Below, one piece after another: positions 26,345 to 35,395 of a DNA stretch of 64,000 nucleotides (position 1 is its first letter; the number at the start of each line of letters is the position of its first letter). Location of the stretch: NCBI RefSeq assembly GCF_020531845.1, contig NZ_JAJAVF010000003.1, forward strand, positions 62,001 through 126,000, in the 5' to 3' direction. The position numbers were made by a program, and so were the translations under genes. The notes under the pieces are model-generated. The model ran no database searches and was not told the origin of the DNA. It saw nothing but the letters and a program-made list of their open reading frames with translations. This DNA is from Methylobacillus methanolivorans. GTDB taxonomy: Bacteria > Pseudomonadota > Gammaproteobacteria > Burkholderiales > Methylophilaceae.

Positions 26345-27271
26345 ATGAAAATCATCTATGCCGGAACCCCGGAATTTGCCGTGCCTGCTTTGGCAGCCCT
26401 GATTCAGTCCTCCCACGAAGTCAGCCTGGTGTTGACCCAGCCTGACCGCCCGGCAGGACGAGGCATGAAGCTCAAACCCAGCCCGGTCAAGAGCTTGGCA
26501 CTGGAGCACAATATCCCCGTCCTTCAGCCAGAAACCCTAAAGGATGCAGCAGTGCAAGCCCAGATCGCCGCGGAAAATGCCGATGCACTAGTGGTAGCCG
26601 CTTATGGACTCATTATCCCCACGGCCGTGCTCAACATGCCACGCCATGGTTGCTACAACATCCATGCTTCACTGTTGCCTCGTTGGCGCGGCGCGGCACC
26701 TATCCAACGCTCCTTGCTTGCTGGCGACAAGGAAACCGGTGTCACCATCATGGAGGTCGTGCCCGCACTGGATGCTGGTGCCATGATTTTGCGTGGCGCA
26801 TTGCCGATTACAGCGCAGGATACAGCCCAAACCTTGCATGATGGGCTGGCAAACATAGGCGCAAAGTTGATGCTGCAGGCCATGAACCAGCTGGAAAGCG
26901 CAGGAAAGCTGGCAGCCGAACCACAAGACGAAGCACTGGTGACCTATGCAGAAAAACTGCAAAAATCCGAAGCAGCTATCGACTGGCACCAGGATGCAGA
27001 GGCGTTATCCCGCCAAGTGCGCGCTTTCAACCCCTTCCCTGTCGCACAAAGCACATTGCAAGGCGACACTTGCCGCATCTGGATGGCACAAGCGCTAGAT
27101 GGCCAGGCCGAACCGGGCACTATTGTGTCCTTGGATCAAGGCATTATCGTGGGCTGTGGCAAGGGCTTGCTGAAAATTGACGAATTACAACTGCCTGGCG
27201 GAAAGCGCCTGAAAGCACGCGACTTCCTCGCAGGCAACCCGCTGAAGCTGGGTGACAAATTCGGTAGCTGA
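26345..27271 (+). CDS. fmt: Methionyl-tRNA formyltransferase
   Basis: Fmt formylates initiator Met-tRNA using 10-formyl-THF. The 308-residue enzyme has IYAGTPEFAVPAL at the start and the catalytic NIHASLLPRWRGAAPIQ with Asn and His. The later VTIMEVVPALDAGAM carries the catalytic Asp. The C-terminal tRNA-binding domain runs from about 205. Translationally close to def. Confidence 0.97.
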   Translation: MKIIYAGTPEFAVPALAALIQSSHEVSLVLTQPDRPAGRGMKLKPSPVKSLALEHNIPVLQPETLKDAAVQAQIAAENADALVVAAYGLIIPTAVLNMPRHGCYNIHASLLPRWRGAAPIQRSLLAGDKETGVTIMEVVPALDAGAMILRGALPITAQDTAQTLHDGLANIGAKLMLQAMNQLESAGKLAAEPQDEALVTYAEKLQKSEAAIDWHQDAEALSRQVRAFNPFPVAQSTLQGDTCRIWMAQALDGQAEPGTIVSLDQGIIVGCGKGLLKIDELQLPGGKRLKARDFLAGNPLKLGDKFGS

Positions 27272-27422
27272 CATTCGCTTCGGTGCACCAAGCATCACCG
27301 CTAAAAACCTGCTTATCCACTTGAATTTTTTCCATTGATCGCTATCTAAATGGGGAAGCAAAATAGTGACGAATCGCGGCGTTATGCCGTAGGCAACACA
27401 TTTAGAATGGAGTAATGCAACA

Positions 27423-28262
27423 ATGGTAGGAAACTGGCTAAAAACTTCCATCCTCATGGCGGGGATCGTAGTCTTGTTTGGTTCAGTAGGTGCCGCACTA
27501 GGCGGTGCTGGCGGCATGATGATCGCCCTGCTGATCGCGGGGGCGATGAATGTCTACGCCTACTGGTTCTCCGACAAAGCCGTACTCAAGATGTACAACG
27601 CGCGCGAGGTTGATGCTTCCACTGCACCCGAGTTTTACAACATGGTACGAGAGCTGGCGAAGAATGCCGAGCTGCCGATGCCCAAGGTTTACATCATTGA
27701 TGAAGACCAACCTAATGCGTTTGCCACTGGACGTAATCCAGAGAATGCCGCCGTGGCAGCCACCACTGGCATTATGCGTATTCTGACCCAACGCGAACTA
27801 CGTGGCGTGATGGCGCACGAGCTGGCACACGTCAAGCATAGAGACACCTTGATATCGACCATTTCCGCAACGATTGCCGGCGCCATCTCCTCAATCGCAC
27901 AATTCGGCATGCTGTTTGCGCATGACAGGGAGCGTGGTGTACATCCCGCTGTAGCTATCCTGATCATGATCGTGGCCCCGATTGCAGCAATGCTGATCCA
28001 GATGGCGATCTCACGTGCTCGGGAATTCGAGGCTGACCGTGCTGGCGCACAGATTTGTAACGATCCGACTGCGCTTGCTGCTGCCTTGCAGAAAATACAT
28101 AACTACGCGCACAAGATCCCACTGGAAACTGCCGAGCAGCATCCAGAGACGGCACAGATGATGATCATCAACCCGCTGTCTACTGATGGCATCAAGGGCT
28201 TGTTCAGCACCCATCCGCAAACCGAGGAACGCATCAAGCGCCTCATGGCGATGGCAGCTTAA
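27423..28262 (+). CDS. htpX: Membrane zinc metalloprotease HtpX
   Basis: HtpX is an inner-membrane M48 protease for quality control of membrane proteins. The 279 residues have two N-terminal transmembrane helices (about 8-28 and 30-50), the zinc motif [13 protein letters not shown], two further membrane segments (about 150-200) and the third zinc ligand region [10 protein letters not shown]. The C-terminus carries [15 protein letters not shown]. It is followed by rsmB after 3 bp. It is a different subfamily from the truncated M48 protease at the window start. Confidence 0.95.
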   Translation: MVGNWLKTSILMAGIVVLFGSVGAALGGAGGMMIALLIAGAMNVYAYWFSDKAVLKMYNAREVDASTAPEFYNMVRELAKNAELPMPKVYIIDEDQPNAFATGRNPENAAVAATTGIMRILTQRELRGVMAHELAHVKHRDTLISTISATIAGAISSIAQFGMLFAHDRERGVHPAVAILIMIVAPIAAMLIQMAISRAREFEADRAGAQICNDPTALAAALQKIHNYAHKIPLETAEQHPETAQMMIINPLSTDGIKGLFSTHPQTEERIKRLMAMAA

Positions 28263-28265
28263 GCA

Positions 28266-29543
28266 GTGCAGGTCTCGCAGCAGCTTGCCGCGCAAGCCGT
28301 CGGTCAAGTGCTTGATGGACGTAACCTATCCGTAGTGCTGGAAACCCTCTTCCAGCACTACCCACATATCACCCCGCAACAACGGGCCACCAGCCAGGAT
28401 TTAGCCTACGGCACGTTGCGTTTCTATGCGCGACTAGAAGCCTTCCTGCAACAACTGCTGCAAAAACCCTTGACTGAAGCCTTCATTCATCATTTGCTTC
28501 TGGTCAGTCTATATCAGCTAGCCTATGACAAGGCCGGTGCACACACCGTGGTCAACCAGGCAGTACTAGCCGCAGCCAAAACCAAAAAATCCTGGGCCAA
28601 GGGCCTGGTCAATGCCGTACTGCGTAACTTCTTGCGCCAGCGTGATGTGCTTGAACAAAAGCTCGCCAATAACCAAGTTGCGCAATATAGCTATCCACAG
28701 TGGTGGATCAACAAGCTCAAGCAACAATATCCAGATGATTGGGCATCCATGCTGGAAGCAGGCAATCAGCACCCTCCAATGACGCTGCGCGTGAATCGAC
28801 GCCACAGCGATACCGATCATTACCTGCAACGATTACAGGCAGCAGACTTGCCAGCACAAGCCTTGGATGCACAAGCCATCATGCTTGAGCACGCAGTGCC
28901 GGTGAGCAGACTACCTGGCTTTGAACAAGGCCTGGCCTCAGTGCAGGATTGGGGCGCCCAATTTGCTGCCCTCGAACTAGATGCCAAGGATGGCATGCGT
29001 GTGCTGGATGCCTGTTGCGCCCCTGGCGGTAAAACCGGGCATGTATTGGAACTGGCAGATGTACACATGACCGCCATGGATAATGATGCCAAGCGCCTGC
29101 AACGTGTACAGCAGAACCTGGATAGACTAGGCCTGCAAGCCAGCCTGGTACAGGGTGATGCCAGCACGCCTGATACCTGGTGGGATGGGCAGCCTTATGA
29201 CCGCATCCTGGCCGATGTGCCCTGTACTGCCTCGGGTATCGTGCGCCGCCATGTGGACATTAAGTGGCTGCGAAGGGAACAAGACATCGCAGCATTTGCA
29301 GAGCAACAACGTGTGATTTTGCAAGGCCTGTGGCGACTGCTGGCAAAGGGTGGTAAATTGCTTTACGTCACCTGCTCGGTATTTCATGAGGAAAACCAGC
29401 AGCAGATCGCGCATTTTCTGCGATCCCAACCCGATGCTCGCCTGCTGCCGTTAAAGCACGACGCATTACAATCAAACCAAGGACAACTACTCCCCGGTAC
29501 AGAACATGACGGCTTCTTTTACGCTCTACTGCAAAAAGTTTAG
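28266..29543 (+). CDS. rsmB: 16S rRNA m5C967 methyltransferase RsmB
   Basis: RsmB methylates C967 of 16S rRNA. The 425-residue protein has an N-terminal NusB-like RNA-binding domain (about 1-135, DLAYGTLRFYARLE, VNAVLRNFLRQ). The SAM-dependent domain has DACCAPGGKTGH, LADVPCTASGIVRRH with the PC catalytic cysteine, and VTCSVFHEEN with the second cysteine. The start is GTG 28266, tightly coupled to htpX. Its end overlaps the next gene by 38 bp. The fmt/rsmB/DUF4390/ntrYX order is a known betaproteobacterial cluster. Confidence 0.95.
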   Translation: MQVSQQLAAQAVGQVLDGRNLSVVLETLFQHYPHITPQQRATSQDLAYGTLRFYARLEAFLQQLLQKPLTEAFIHHLLLVSLYQLAYDKAGAHTVVNQAVLAAAKTKKSWAKGLVNAVLRNFLRQRDVLEQKLANNQVAQYSYPQWWINKLKQQYPDDWASMLEAGNQHPPMTLRVNRRHSDTDHYLQRLQAADLPAQALDAQAIMLEHAVPVSRLPGFEQGLASVQDWGAQFAALELDAKDGMRVLDACCAPGGKTGHVLELADVHMTAMDNDAKRLQRVQQNLDRLGLQASLVQGDASTPDTWWDGQPYDRILADVPCTASGIVRRHVDIKWLRREQDIAAFAEQQRVILQGLWRLLAKGGKLLYVTCSVFHEENQQQIAHFLRSQPDARLLPLKHDALQSNQGQLLPGTEHDGFFYALLQKV

Positions 29544-30090
29544 GCTGTTCCTTTTACTGCTGCTGGCCTTTTTTAGTGCCCAGGCAGTTGCCATCCAGAG
29601 TAGCTTGTCGATCACTTCTGCCGAATTGACTGCCACCGAGGAGGGAAATTATGTGCTGGATGCAGACTTCGGACTCACGCTTAGCCCCGCACTGGAAGAA
29701 GCGATCAGCAAGGGAATGCCGCTGAACTTCCTCGTGGAATTTCAGCTGGTCTCACCCCGCCGTTATTGGTTCGATGACGAGATCGTCAGCCTCACCAGTA
29801 AGGTATCCTTGAGCTATCATGCCCTGTCGCGGCAATATCTCGTCAACCGTGACGGACACCAATTATCATTTTCCAGTATCTACGAAGCCAAAGAGGAAAT
29901 TTCCCGCCTCAGGCATTGGCAAGTTGTTGACAACAGCCTGTTGAAAAAAGGGGAAAGTTACCAAGCAGGCTTACGCATGCGCCTTGATCAGTCCAAGCTA
30001 CCCAAGGCCTTGCAGGTAGACACGCTCAGCTCTGAAGATTGGAATATGGCCTCCGAGCGTTTACGCTGGACCCCGACACTCGGCCAATAA
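29506..30090 (+). CDS. DUF4390 exported protein
   Basis: The 194-residue protein is exported: a basic start, a hydrophobic run (LFLLLLLAFFSAQAVA, about 13-28) and a beta-rich mature domain. It matches the DUF4390 family, encoded between rsmB and the NtrY-like kinase in betaproteobacteria; no activity is known. The pattern YWFDDEIVSL followed by LSYHALSRQYLVN is the family core. Overlap with rsmB and 6-bp spacing to the kinase suggest it is part of the signalling operon, perhaps a periplasmic partner of the sensor. Confidence 0.88.
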   Translation: MTASFTLYCKKFRLFLLLLLAFFSAQAVAIQSSLSITSAELTATEEGNYVLDADFGLTLSPALEEAISKGMPLNFLVEFQLVSPRRYWFDDEIVSLTSKVSLSYHALSRQYLVNRDGHQLSFSSIYEAKEEISRLRHWQVVDNSLLKKGESYQAGLRMRLDQSKLPKALQVDTLSSEDWNMASERLRWTPTLGQ

Positions 30091-30096
30091 ACTGTC

Positions 30097-32223
30097 ATGA
30101 AGTACATTGTCTTTATCAGCGCAGTCTTGGGAGCAGTACTGCTGTACTTGCTTTCCCACGCCAGCACCCGCACGGCCTCTGCGGGTAATTACTACAACCT
30201 GCTGCTGATCCTCAACCTGGCACTAGCCGTCGCCCTGATCGTATTAATTGGCGTGCAACTCTGGCGGGTGTATCGCCAGATGCGTAATAGCATCATGGGC
30301 AGCCGACTGACCTTGCGCCTGCTTGGCAGCTTTGCCCTGATCGCCATCATCCCCGGCGTCATCGTCTATGCTGTCTCGGTCAACTTCCTCACACGATCCA
30401 TTGAGTCATGGTTCAACGTCAAGGTAGAAGCAGCGCTCGAAGGCGGCCTACGCCTAGGCCAGAGTGCACTGGACATCATGCTTTCGGATCTGGAAGACAA
30501 GGCCGAGACCATGGCCTTGTCACTTGCCTTCCAGCCCAACAATCTGCACTTGAGCGTGCTTAATGACCTGCGCGAAAAAAGCGGTGTACGCGATGCGGTA
30601 CTCTTAACGGTTCAGGGACGCATCCTGGCCTTCTCCAGCGGCGACCCTTCAAGCTTCCTGCCTGATCTACCCAGCGTCCCACAGCTCCGTCAGGGACGAC
30701 AACACGTTTATGGCGTGATTGAACCGATTCTAGGCAAGGGCTTGTACCTGCGTGTCCTCGCCCCAGTCACGATGAACGATATGGCAGGTGAAACCCGTGT
30801 ACTGCAATTACTGCAACCCGTGCCCAAATCCCTGTCTGAAACCGCAGAAGCAGTACAGGATGTATACGAAGACTATCAAGAGCTTTCCTTCAGTCGTGAA
30901 TCCTTAAAGGAAGTGTTCGCGCTGACACTGACACTGGTGTTGATGCTGGCCATGCTCTCCTCCATCGCATTTGCCTTTATCTTGAGCCGCCGACTCTCCG
31001 CGCCACTGGGCATTCTCGCAGAGGGCACACGCGCCATTGCCCGCGGCGAATATGGTACGGTTCTGCCTGCCCATGGCAAGGATGAACTCGGCATCCTGGT
31101 GCAATCATTCAATAGCATGACACGCCAGCTTAATGATGCCACCCAGACAGCCGACCGCAACCGCGCACGCCTGGAAGCTGCACGTGGTTACCTCGAAACC
31201 ATTCTTGCTCACCTCTCATCCGGGGTACTGGTGCTGGGCGAGCACGGGCAACTACGCACCTTTAACTATGCGGCATCCCACATTCTTGGCGTTCGCCTGA
31301 CGGAAGATACACTCAATCAACCACTTGACCTGCTCGCTCACCAGCAAGAAACCTTAGCCAGCTTCGTCAATCGCATCCAGGTCTACTTCAAGGCTGACTC
31401 TGCCTCGGAATGGCAGGAGCAAATGGAAATCAGCACCAGCCAGGGCAAGCAGGTTTTACTGGTGCGCGGTACACGCCTGCCTGACGGCCCGGATGGCGGC
31501 TTTGTCGTCGTGTTCGACGACATTACGCAATTAGCGCAAGCTCAGCGCGATGCCGCCTGGGCAGAAGTAGCGCGTCGATTGGCACATGAAATCAAAAACC
31601 CGCTAACACCAATCCAGCTCTCAGCCGAGCGTATCGAACACAAACTGGCATCCAAGCTGAATGAAACCGATGCGGCAATGTTAAGCCGGGCAACTGCCAC
31701 CATCGTTAGCCAGGTCAATGCCATGAAGACCATGGTGAACGAATTCAGCGAATATGCTCGCCTACCCGCCCTCAACCTGGATACGGTAGATTTGCGGCAA
31801 TTGATCCAAGATGTCCTGACTTTATATGAAGCAGGTGCTATTCAAATGGTCGTGGATATGCCGGCTGAGTTGCCCAAGGTACATGGTGATGCAACCATGC
31901 TGCGCCAAGTGCTGCATAATTTGTTGCAAAACGCACAAGATGCGCTGGAGCATCACCCACACCCTGAGATCACAATCTCTTGCGTACTCGCGGACGAACG
32001 CGTAAAACTGTGCGTCAAGGACAACGGCGCGGGCTTCCCGCTGGAAATCCTTTCCCATGCATTTGAACCCTACATGACGACCAAGCGCCACGGCACTGGC
32101 CTTGGCCTTGCCATCGTCAAGAAGATCATTGAAGAACACAAAGGCAGTATCAAGGTGGAAAACCTAGAACCTGATGGTGCTATCGTCACCGTCACCATAC
32201 CAATAGCGGAGCGCAAGCAATGA
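30097..32223 (+). CDS. ntrY: NtrY-like sensor histidine kinase
   Basis: The 708-residue membrane kinase has N-terminal helices (about 3-25, 35-60, 70-95), a periplasmic sensor region (about 95-270), another helix (about 275-300), a HAMP linker (LSRRLSAPLGILAEGTRAIARG), a PAS domain (about 360-470) and a HisKA/HATPase core. The phospho-accepting His is residue 497 in RRLAHEIKNPLTP. The N box is LHNLLQNAQDALEHH, with DNGAGFP and GTGLGLAIVKKI for ATP binding. It shares four bases (ATGA-type overlap) with the response regulator gene. NtrY-type kinases respond to nitrogen or redox signals; the signal here is not known. Confidence 0.93.
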   Translation: MKYIVFISAVLGAVLLYLLSHASTRTASAGNYYNLLLILNLALAVALIVLIGVQLWRVYRQMRNSIMGSRLTLRLLGSFALIAIIPGVIVYAVSVNFLTRSIESWFNVKVEAALEGGLRLGQSALDIMLSDLEDKAETMALSLAFQPNNLHLSVLNDLREKSGVRDAVLLTVQGRILAFSSGDPSSFLPDLPSVPQLRQGRQHVYGVIEPILGKGLYLRVLAPVTMNDMAGETRVLQLLQPVPKSLSETAEAVQDVYEDYQELSFSRESLKEVFALTLTLVLMLAMLSSIAFAFILSRRLSAPLGILAEGTRAIARGEYGTVLPAHGKDELGILVQSFNSMTRQLNDATQTADRNRARLEAARGYLETILAHLSSGVLVLGEHGQLRTFNYAASHILGVRLTEDTLNQPLDLLAHQQETLASFVNRIQVYFKADSASEWQEQMEISTSQGKQVLLVRGTRLPDGPDGGFVVVFDDITQLAQAQRDAAWAEVARRLAHEIKNPLTPIQLSAERIEHKLASKLNETDAAMLSRATATIVSQVNAMKTMVNEFSEYARLPALNLDTVDLRQLIQDVLTLYEAGAIQMVVDMPAELPKVHGDATMLRQVLHNLLQNAQDALEHHPHPEITISCVLADERVKLCVKDNGAGFPLEILSHAFEPYMTTKRHGTGLGLAIVKKIIEEHKGSIKVENLEPDGAIVTVTIPIAERKQ

Positions 32224-33491
32224 CGGCAAGGCAAGTGCTGGTCGTGGATGACGAAATCGGCATTCGCGAATTATTGAGGGATATTTTGCAGGATGAAGGC
32301 TATCAAGTACGCCTGGCCGAGAATGCAGCAGAGGCACGCACCTGGCGTCAGCAAACCCGGCCCGACCTAGTATTGCTTGATATCTGGATGCCGGACTGTG
32401 ATGGCATCAGCCTACTCAAGGAATGGGGTAACAGCGGCCTGTTGACGATGCCGGTCGTCATGATGTCTGGGCATGGCACCATTGATACTGCCGTCGAGGC
32501 CACCCGCATCGGCGCATTTGATTTCCTCGAAAAGCCTATCGCGCTGCAGAAACTGCTCAAGACCGTCAATGCAGCGCTCAAGCATGGCGAGCAACTACCG
32601 CGCTCCGACATGAATTTGCTTAACCTGGGGAAAAGCCCAGTCATCTCCGAGCTGCGCCAACGCCTGGAGCAAGTCGCCAGCCTAAAATCTGCCTTGCTGC
32701 TGATCGGCGCCAAAGGTAGCGGTCTGGAACTTTGTGCACGCTTTCTACACCAGCCAGGCTCGCCTTGGTTGGAGCTTAATGAAACTGAGCGCCTAGCCTC
32801 GGCCCCGTTAGAATTACTCGAGCATGCCAGCGATGGCTTGATTTTCCTGCCCGAAGTCGCCGAGTTGAACAAGACCGAACAAAAGGGCTTGCTGCTTCTG
32901 CTTTCCAAAGCAGAGAAATATGCTGTGCGCGTGGTTTGCGGCACTGCTCGAGCCTTGCCACTGTTAGTACAGGAGGGTGCGTTCGACAGCACTTTGTTAC
33001 AAGCCATCTCAATCGCTACGGTCAGTGTACCTGCGTTGGAAGATCATCGCGAAGATATCCCTGACCTTGCGCGCTCCATGGTCACGCTGATGGTAGAAAC
33101 CGGTGAGGCTGCTTATCGCGAGTTTGACATTGCCGCCCTCAATGCCCTGCGCAATGCAGATTGGCCAGGCAACCTGGCCCAGTTGGACAGCGTCATCCGT
33201 AACCTAGTGCAAACCTCGCTGGGAGAAAAAATTACCTTGGCGGATGTCAACCGCGTCGTCGGCCAATTCGCCCAGATGCACCAAGAGAATACTGGCAATG
33301 CAGCCGCGACCTCGCTCGCAATAGACCTGGATCAGCCACTACGCGAAGCCCGGGATGATTTCGAGCGCTTGTACTTCGAGCATCACATCGCCAAGGCGGG
33401 CAGCAACATGAGCAAAGTCGCAGAGAACGTGCAGCTAGAGCGCACCCATCTTTACCGCAAACTCAAGCAACTAGGGGTTAAATCAAAATAA
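32220..33491 (+). CDS. ntrX: NtrX-like response regulator with degenerate AAA+ domain
   Basis: The 423-residue protein has a normal receiver domain (1-120; Asp54 in LLDIWMPDCDG; EKPI at 104-107) and a Fis-type helix-turn-helix at the end (about 375-423). The central domain (about 135-345) is eroded. The Walker A position reads GAKGSGLEL (163-171) without the lysine, the Walker B position reads LIFLPEV (207-213) without the aspartate, and no GAFTGA sigma-54 contact loop is present. It cannot be a typical sigma-54 activator and probably regulates sigma-70 promoters or acts as a DNA-binding switch. Neisserial NtrX is a known case of an NtrX lacking the sigma-54 loop. Confidence 0.9.
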   Translation: MTARQVLVVDDEIGIRELLRDILQDEGYQVRLAENAAEARTWRQQTRPDLVLLDIWMPDCDGISLLKEWGNSGLLTMPVVMMSGHGTIDTAVEATRIGAFDFLEKPIALQKLLKTVNAALKHGEQLPRSDMNLLNLGKSPVISELRQRLEQVASLKSALLLIGAKGSGLELCARFLHQPGSPWLELNETERLASAPLELLEHASDGLIFLPEVAELNKTEQKGLLLLLSKAEKYAVRVVCGTARALPLLVQEGAFDSTLLQAISIATVSVPALEDHREDIPDLARSMVTLMVETGEAAYREFDIAALNALRNADWPGNLAQLDSVIRNLVQTSLGEKITLADVNRVVGQFAQMHQENTGNAAATSLAIDLDQPLREARDDFERLYFEHHIAKAGSNMSKVAENVQLERTHLYRKLKQLGVKSK

Positions 33492-33493
33492 GC

Positions 33494-34177
33494 CTACTGG
33501 CGTGGCACTCTAGCATCGTAAAGACAGATGCCAAACGCTACCAACAACAGAAGCACAGGTACCAGCAAGGCTTGATTCCCCATGCTGAGGGTGCATAGGC
33601 CACCCAGCACCGCGCCAAACAAAAAGCAGGCGCATACTAAAGCAAAGATTCTTGCCTCCCGCAGCGCTAGCTTGTCAAACTGGCGCGCCACTCCCTCGAA
33701 CAAGCTCTCTATGCTTCTTCTCAGGTTGCCTGTCGTCATCACTGAGTTATATTTGGCATTGCCAATATGGGTAAAACTTGAATTCTGCATCGCAGCCACC
33801 AATGCAATGCCTGGTACCAACCAAGCATCAGGAAAATCTGCCGGCAATTGGCTACCTATGCTTAGCATGACGATTTCAAGCCCCAGGCAGAACAAGGCTG
33901 GGCTGACGATTTTTTCCCTCACACTGGGCAAGCGCATGCAATTGGCCAGGAACACGCCCACCACGAACGCCAACAGTGGTGGCAAATGTCGCGAAGCCTG
34001 AGACCAATCCTGTTCTCCCACCGCTACACCCATCAGCACGATATTACCCGTCATGGCATTGGCAAATACCTGGCCATGACCAACATAGGTAAAAGCATCG
34101 AGAAAACCGCCAGAGAGTGTGAGCAGGGCAGCGACTTGCAGGGAATTATCGGCAGGTAGTGATGTAGAAGGCAGCAT
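33494..34177 (-). CDS. DUF1275 (YoaK-like) membrane protein
   Basis: The 227-residue protein has about six transmembrane helices and the family pattern LTLSGGFLDAFTYVGHGQVFANAMTGN near the N-terminus, then NSVMTTGNLRRSIESL. DUF1275 members are uncharacterised inner-membrane proteins. It converges tightly on ntrX (2 bp apart). It lies downstream of the aquaporin gene on the same strand, with a gap of 78 bp. Confidence 0.88.
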   Translation of the reverse strand: MLPSTSLPADNSLQVAALLTLSGGFLDAFTYVGHGQVFANAMTGNIVLMGVAVGEQDWSQASRHLPPLLAFVVGVFLANCMRLPSVREKIVSPALFCLGLEIVMLSIGSQLPADFPDAWLVPGIALVAAMQNSSFTHIGNAKYNSVMTTGNLRRSIESLFEGVARQFDKLALREARIFALVCACFLFGAVLGGLCTLSMGNQALLVPVLLLLVAFGICLYDARVPRQ

Positions 34178-34255
34178 GCCTCAAGGAAAACATAATCCTG
34201 CATGCTGCGCAATGGCTGGGCACCATACCCCGCCATTGCAATAGCAGGAAACTGC

Positions 34256-34945
34256 TTAGGCCTTGCTACCAGCGACACTACGATACAACAATGCACCAAT
34301 CACGCCGCCGACAATAGGGGCCAGCCAGAACAACCACAGCTGGTCGATTGCCCACCCACCTGCATAGACTGCCACACCAGTACTACGGGCAGGATTAACG
34401 GAAGTATTGGTCACCGGGATGCTGATCAGGTGAATCAGGGTCAAGGTCAGGCCGATGGCCACTGGTGCCAGGAATGTAGGTGCACGCTGATCCGTCGCCC
34501 CCATGATGATGAAAAGGAAGAACGCTGTCAGCACAACTTCTGCTACTAAGGCTGCTGTCATCGTATATCCACCGGGCGAATGCTCGCCGTAACCGTTGGA
34601 AGCAAATCCTGCCGTGACATCAAAACCGGCTTGCCCGCTAGCAATCAGATAGAGCACACCACCCGCCGCAATTGCTCCCAGAACTTGCGCCGCGATATAA
34701 GGCAACAACTGGCTACCTGCAAAGCGACCACCAGCCCACAAGCCAATGGAAACGGCAGGATTAAGATGACAACCGGAAATATGCCCAATGGCAAATGCCA
34801 TGGTGAGTACGGTCAAGCCAAATGCCAGGGAAACCCCATGCAGGCCGATACCGACCTCAGGAAACGCCGCCGCCAATACCGCACTGCCGCAACCGCCCAA
34901 TACCAACCAGAATGTTCCGAGGAACTCCGCACTATATCGATTCAT
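34256..34945 (-). CDS. aqpZ: Aquaporin Z
   Basis: This is a water channel of the inner membrane. The 229 residues contain six helices and both half-helix NPA motifs: [11 protein letters not shown] (first) and VNPARSTG (second, in the [11 protein letters not shown] context), plus the [16 protein letters not shown] start of the AqpZ group. Selectivity residues fit a water rather than glycerol channel. The start ATG 34945 has AGGAGG just upstream. Confidence 0.95.
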   Translation of the reverse strand: MNRYSAEFLGTFWLVLGGCGSAVLAAAFPEVGIGLHGVSLAFGLTVLTMAFAIGHISGCHLNPAVSIGLWAGGRFAGSQLLPYIAAQVLGAIAAGGVLYLIASGQAGFDVTAGFASNGYGEHSPGGYTMTAALVAEVVLTAFFLFIIMGATDQRAPTFLAPVAIGLTLTLIHLISIPVTNTSVNPARSTGVAVYAGGWAIDQLWLFWLAPIVGGVIGALLYRSVAGSKA

Positions 34946-35080
34946 TTTTGATCCTCCTTGTTTACGCTGTCTTTTGGCTACTCATATTCAACCATGTAGC
35001 CAGCGCAAGTATAGGAGGTTTACTGCAGCGAAAACGTAGCTAAAACGTCAACAATTGTTATCAACCGCTTCCATTGCCCA

Positions 35081-35383
35081 TTATGAGGAAGTGTGTTTGC
35101 ATTGTTCAAGAATATCGCCTGCATTACCATGATCGTCTGTAAACAAGGTCGCTTCATCCCCTTTGCTCCACCACTCTAGCGCATCATTCCGATAACGCGC
35201 CCCACTGGCGGAAATAGCTTGTACCAGCGTGTGGGTTTGCCCACAATAATGCAGCACTGCTTTATCCTGCTCGTAACTCACTTCAATCACCGTCCCGCTA
35301 TCACAGTGGTAGGTCAATGCCTTGCTACCAGCATGACAAGCACTGAGCAACCAACAAACACAGATCATTAGCGCAACACGCAT
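35081..35383 (-). CDS. MliC-family C-type lysozyme inhibitor lipoprotein
   Basis: The 100-residue lipoprotein has a short signal peptide with lipobox LLSAC (Cys16). It also has the MliC pattern: YHCDSGTVIEVSY, SGARYRNDALEWWSKGDEATLF and a C-terminal cysteine. MliC/PliC proteins block C-type lysozymes in the periplasm or at the outer membrane. AAGGAG lies before the start. It ends 135 bp from the aqpZ start, and dgt precedes it by 12 bp. Confidence 0.88.
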   Translation of the reverse strand: MRVALMICVCWLLSACHAGSKALTYHCDSGTVIEVSYEQDKAVLHYCGQTHTLVQAISASGARYRNDALEWWSKGDEATLFTDDHGNAGDILEQCKHTSS

Positions 35384-35395
35384 GATGTAAGCTCC

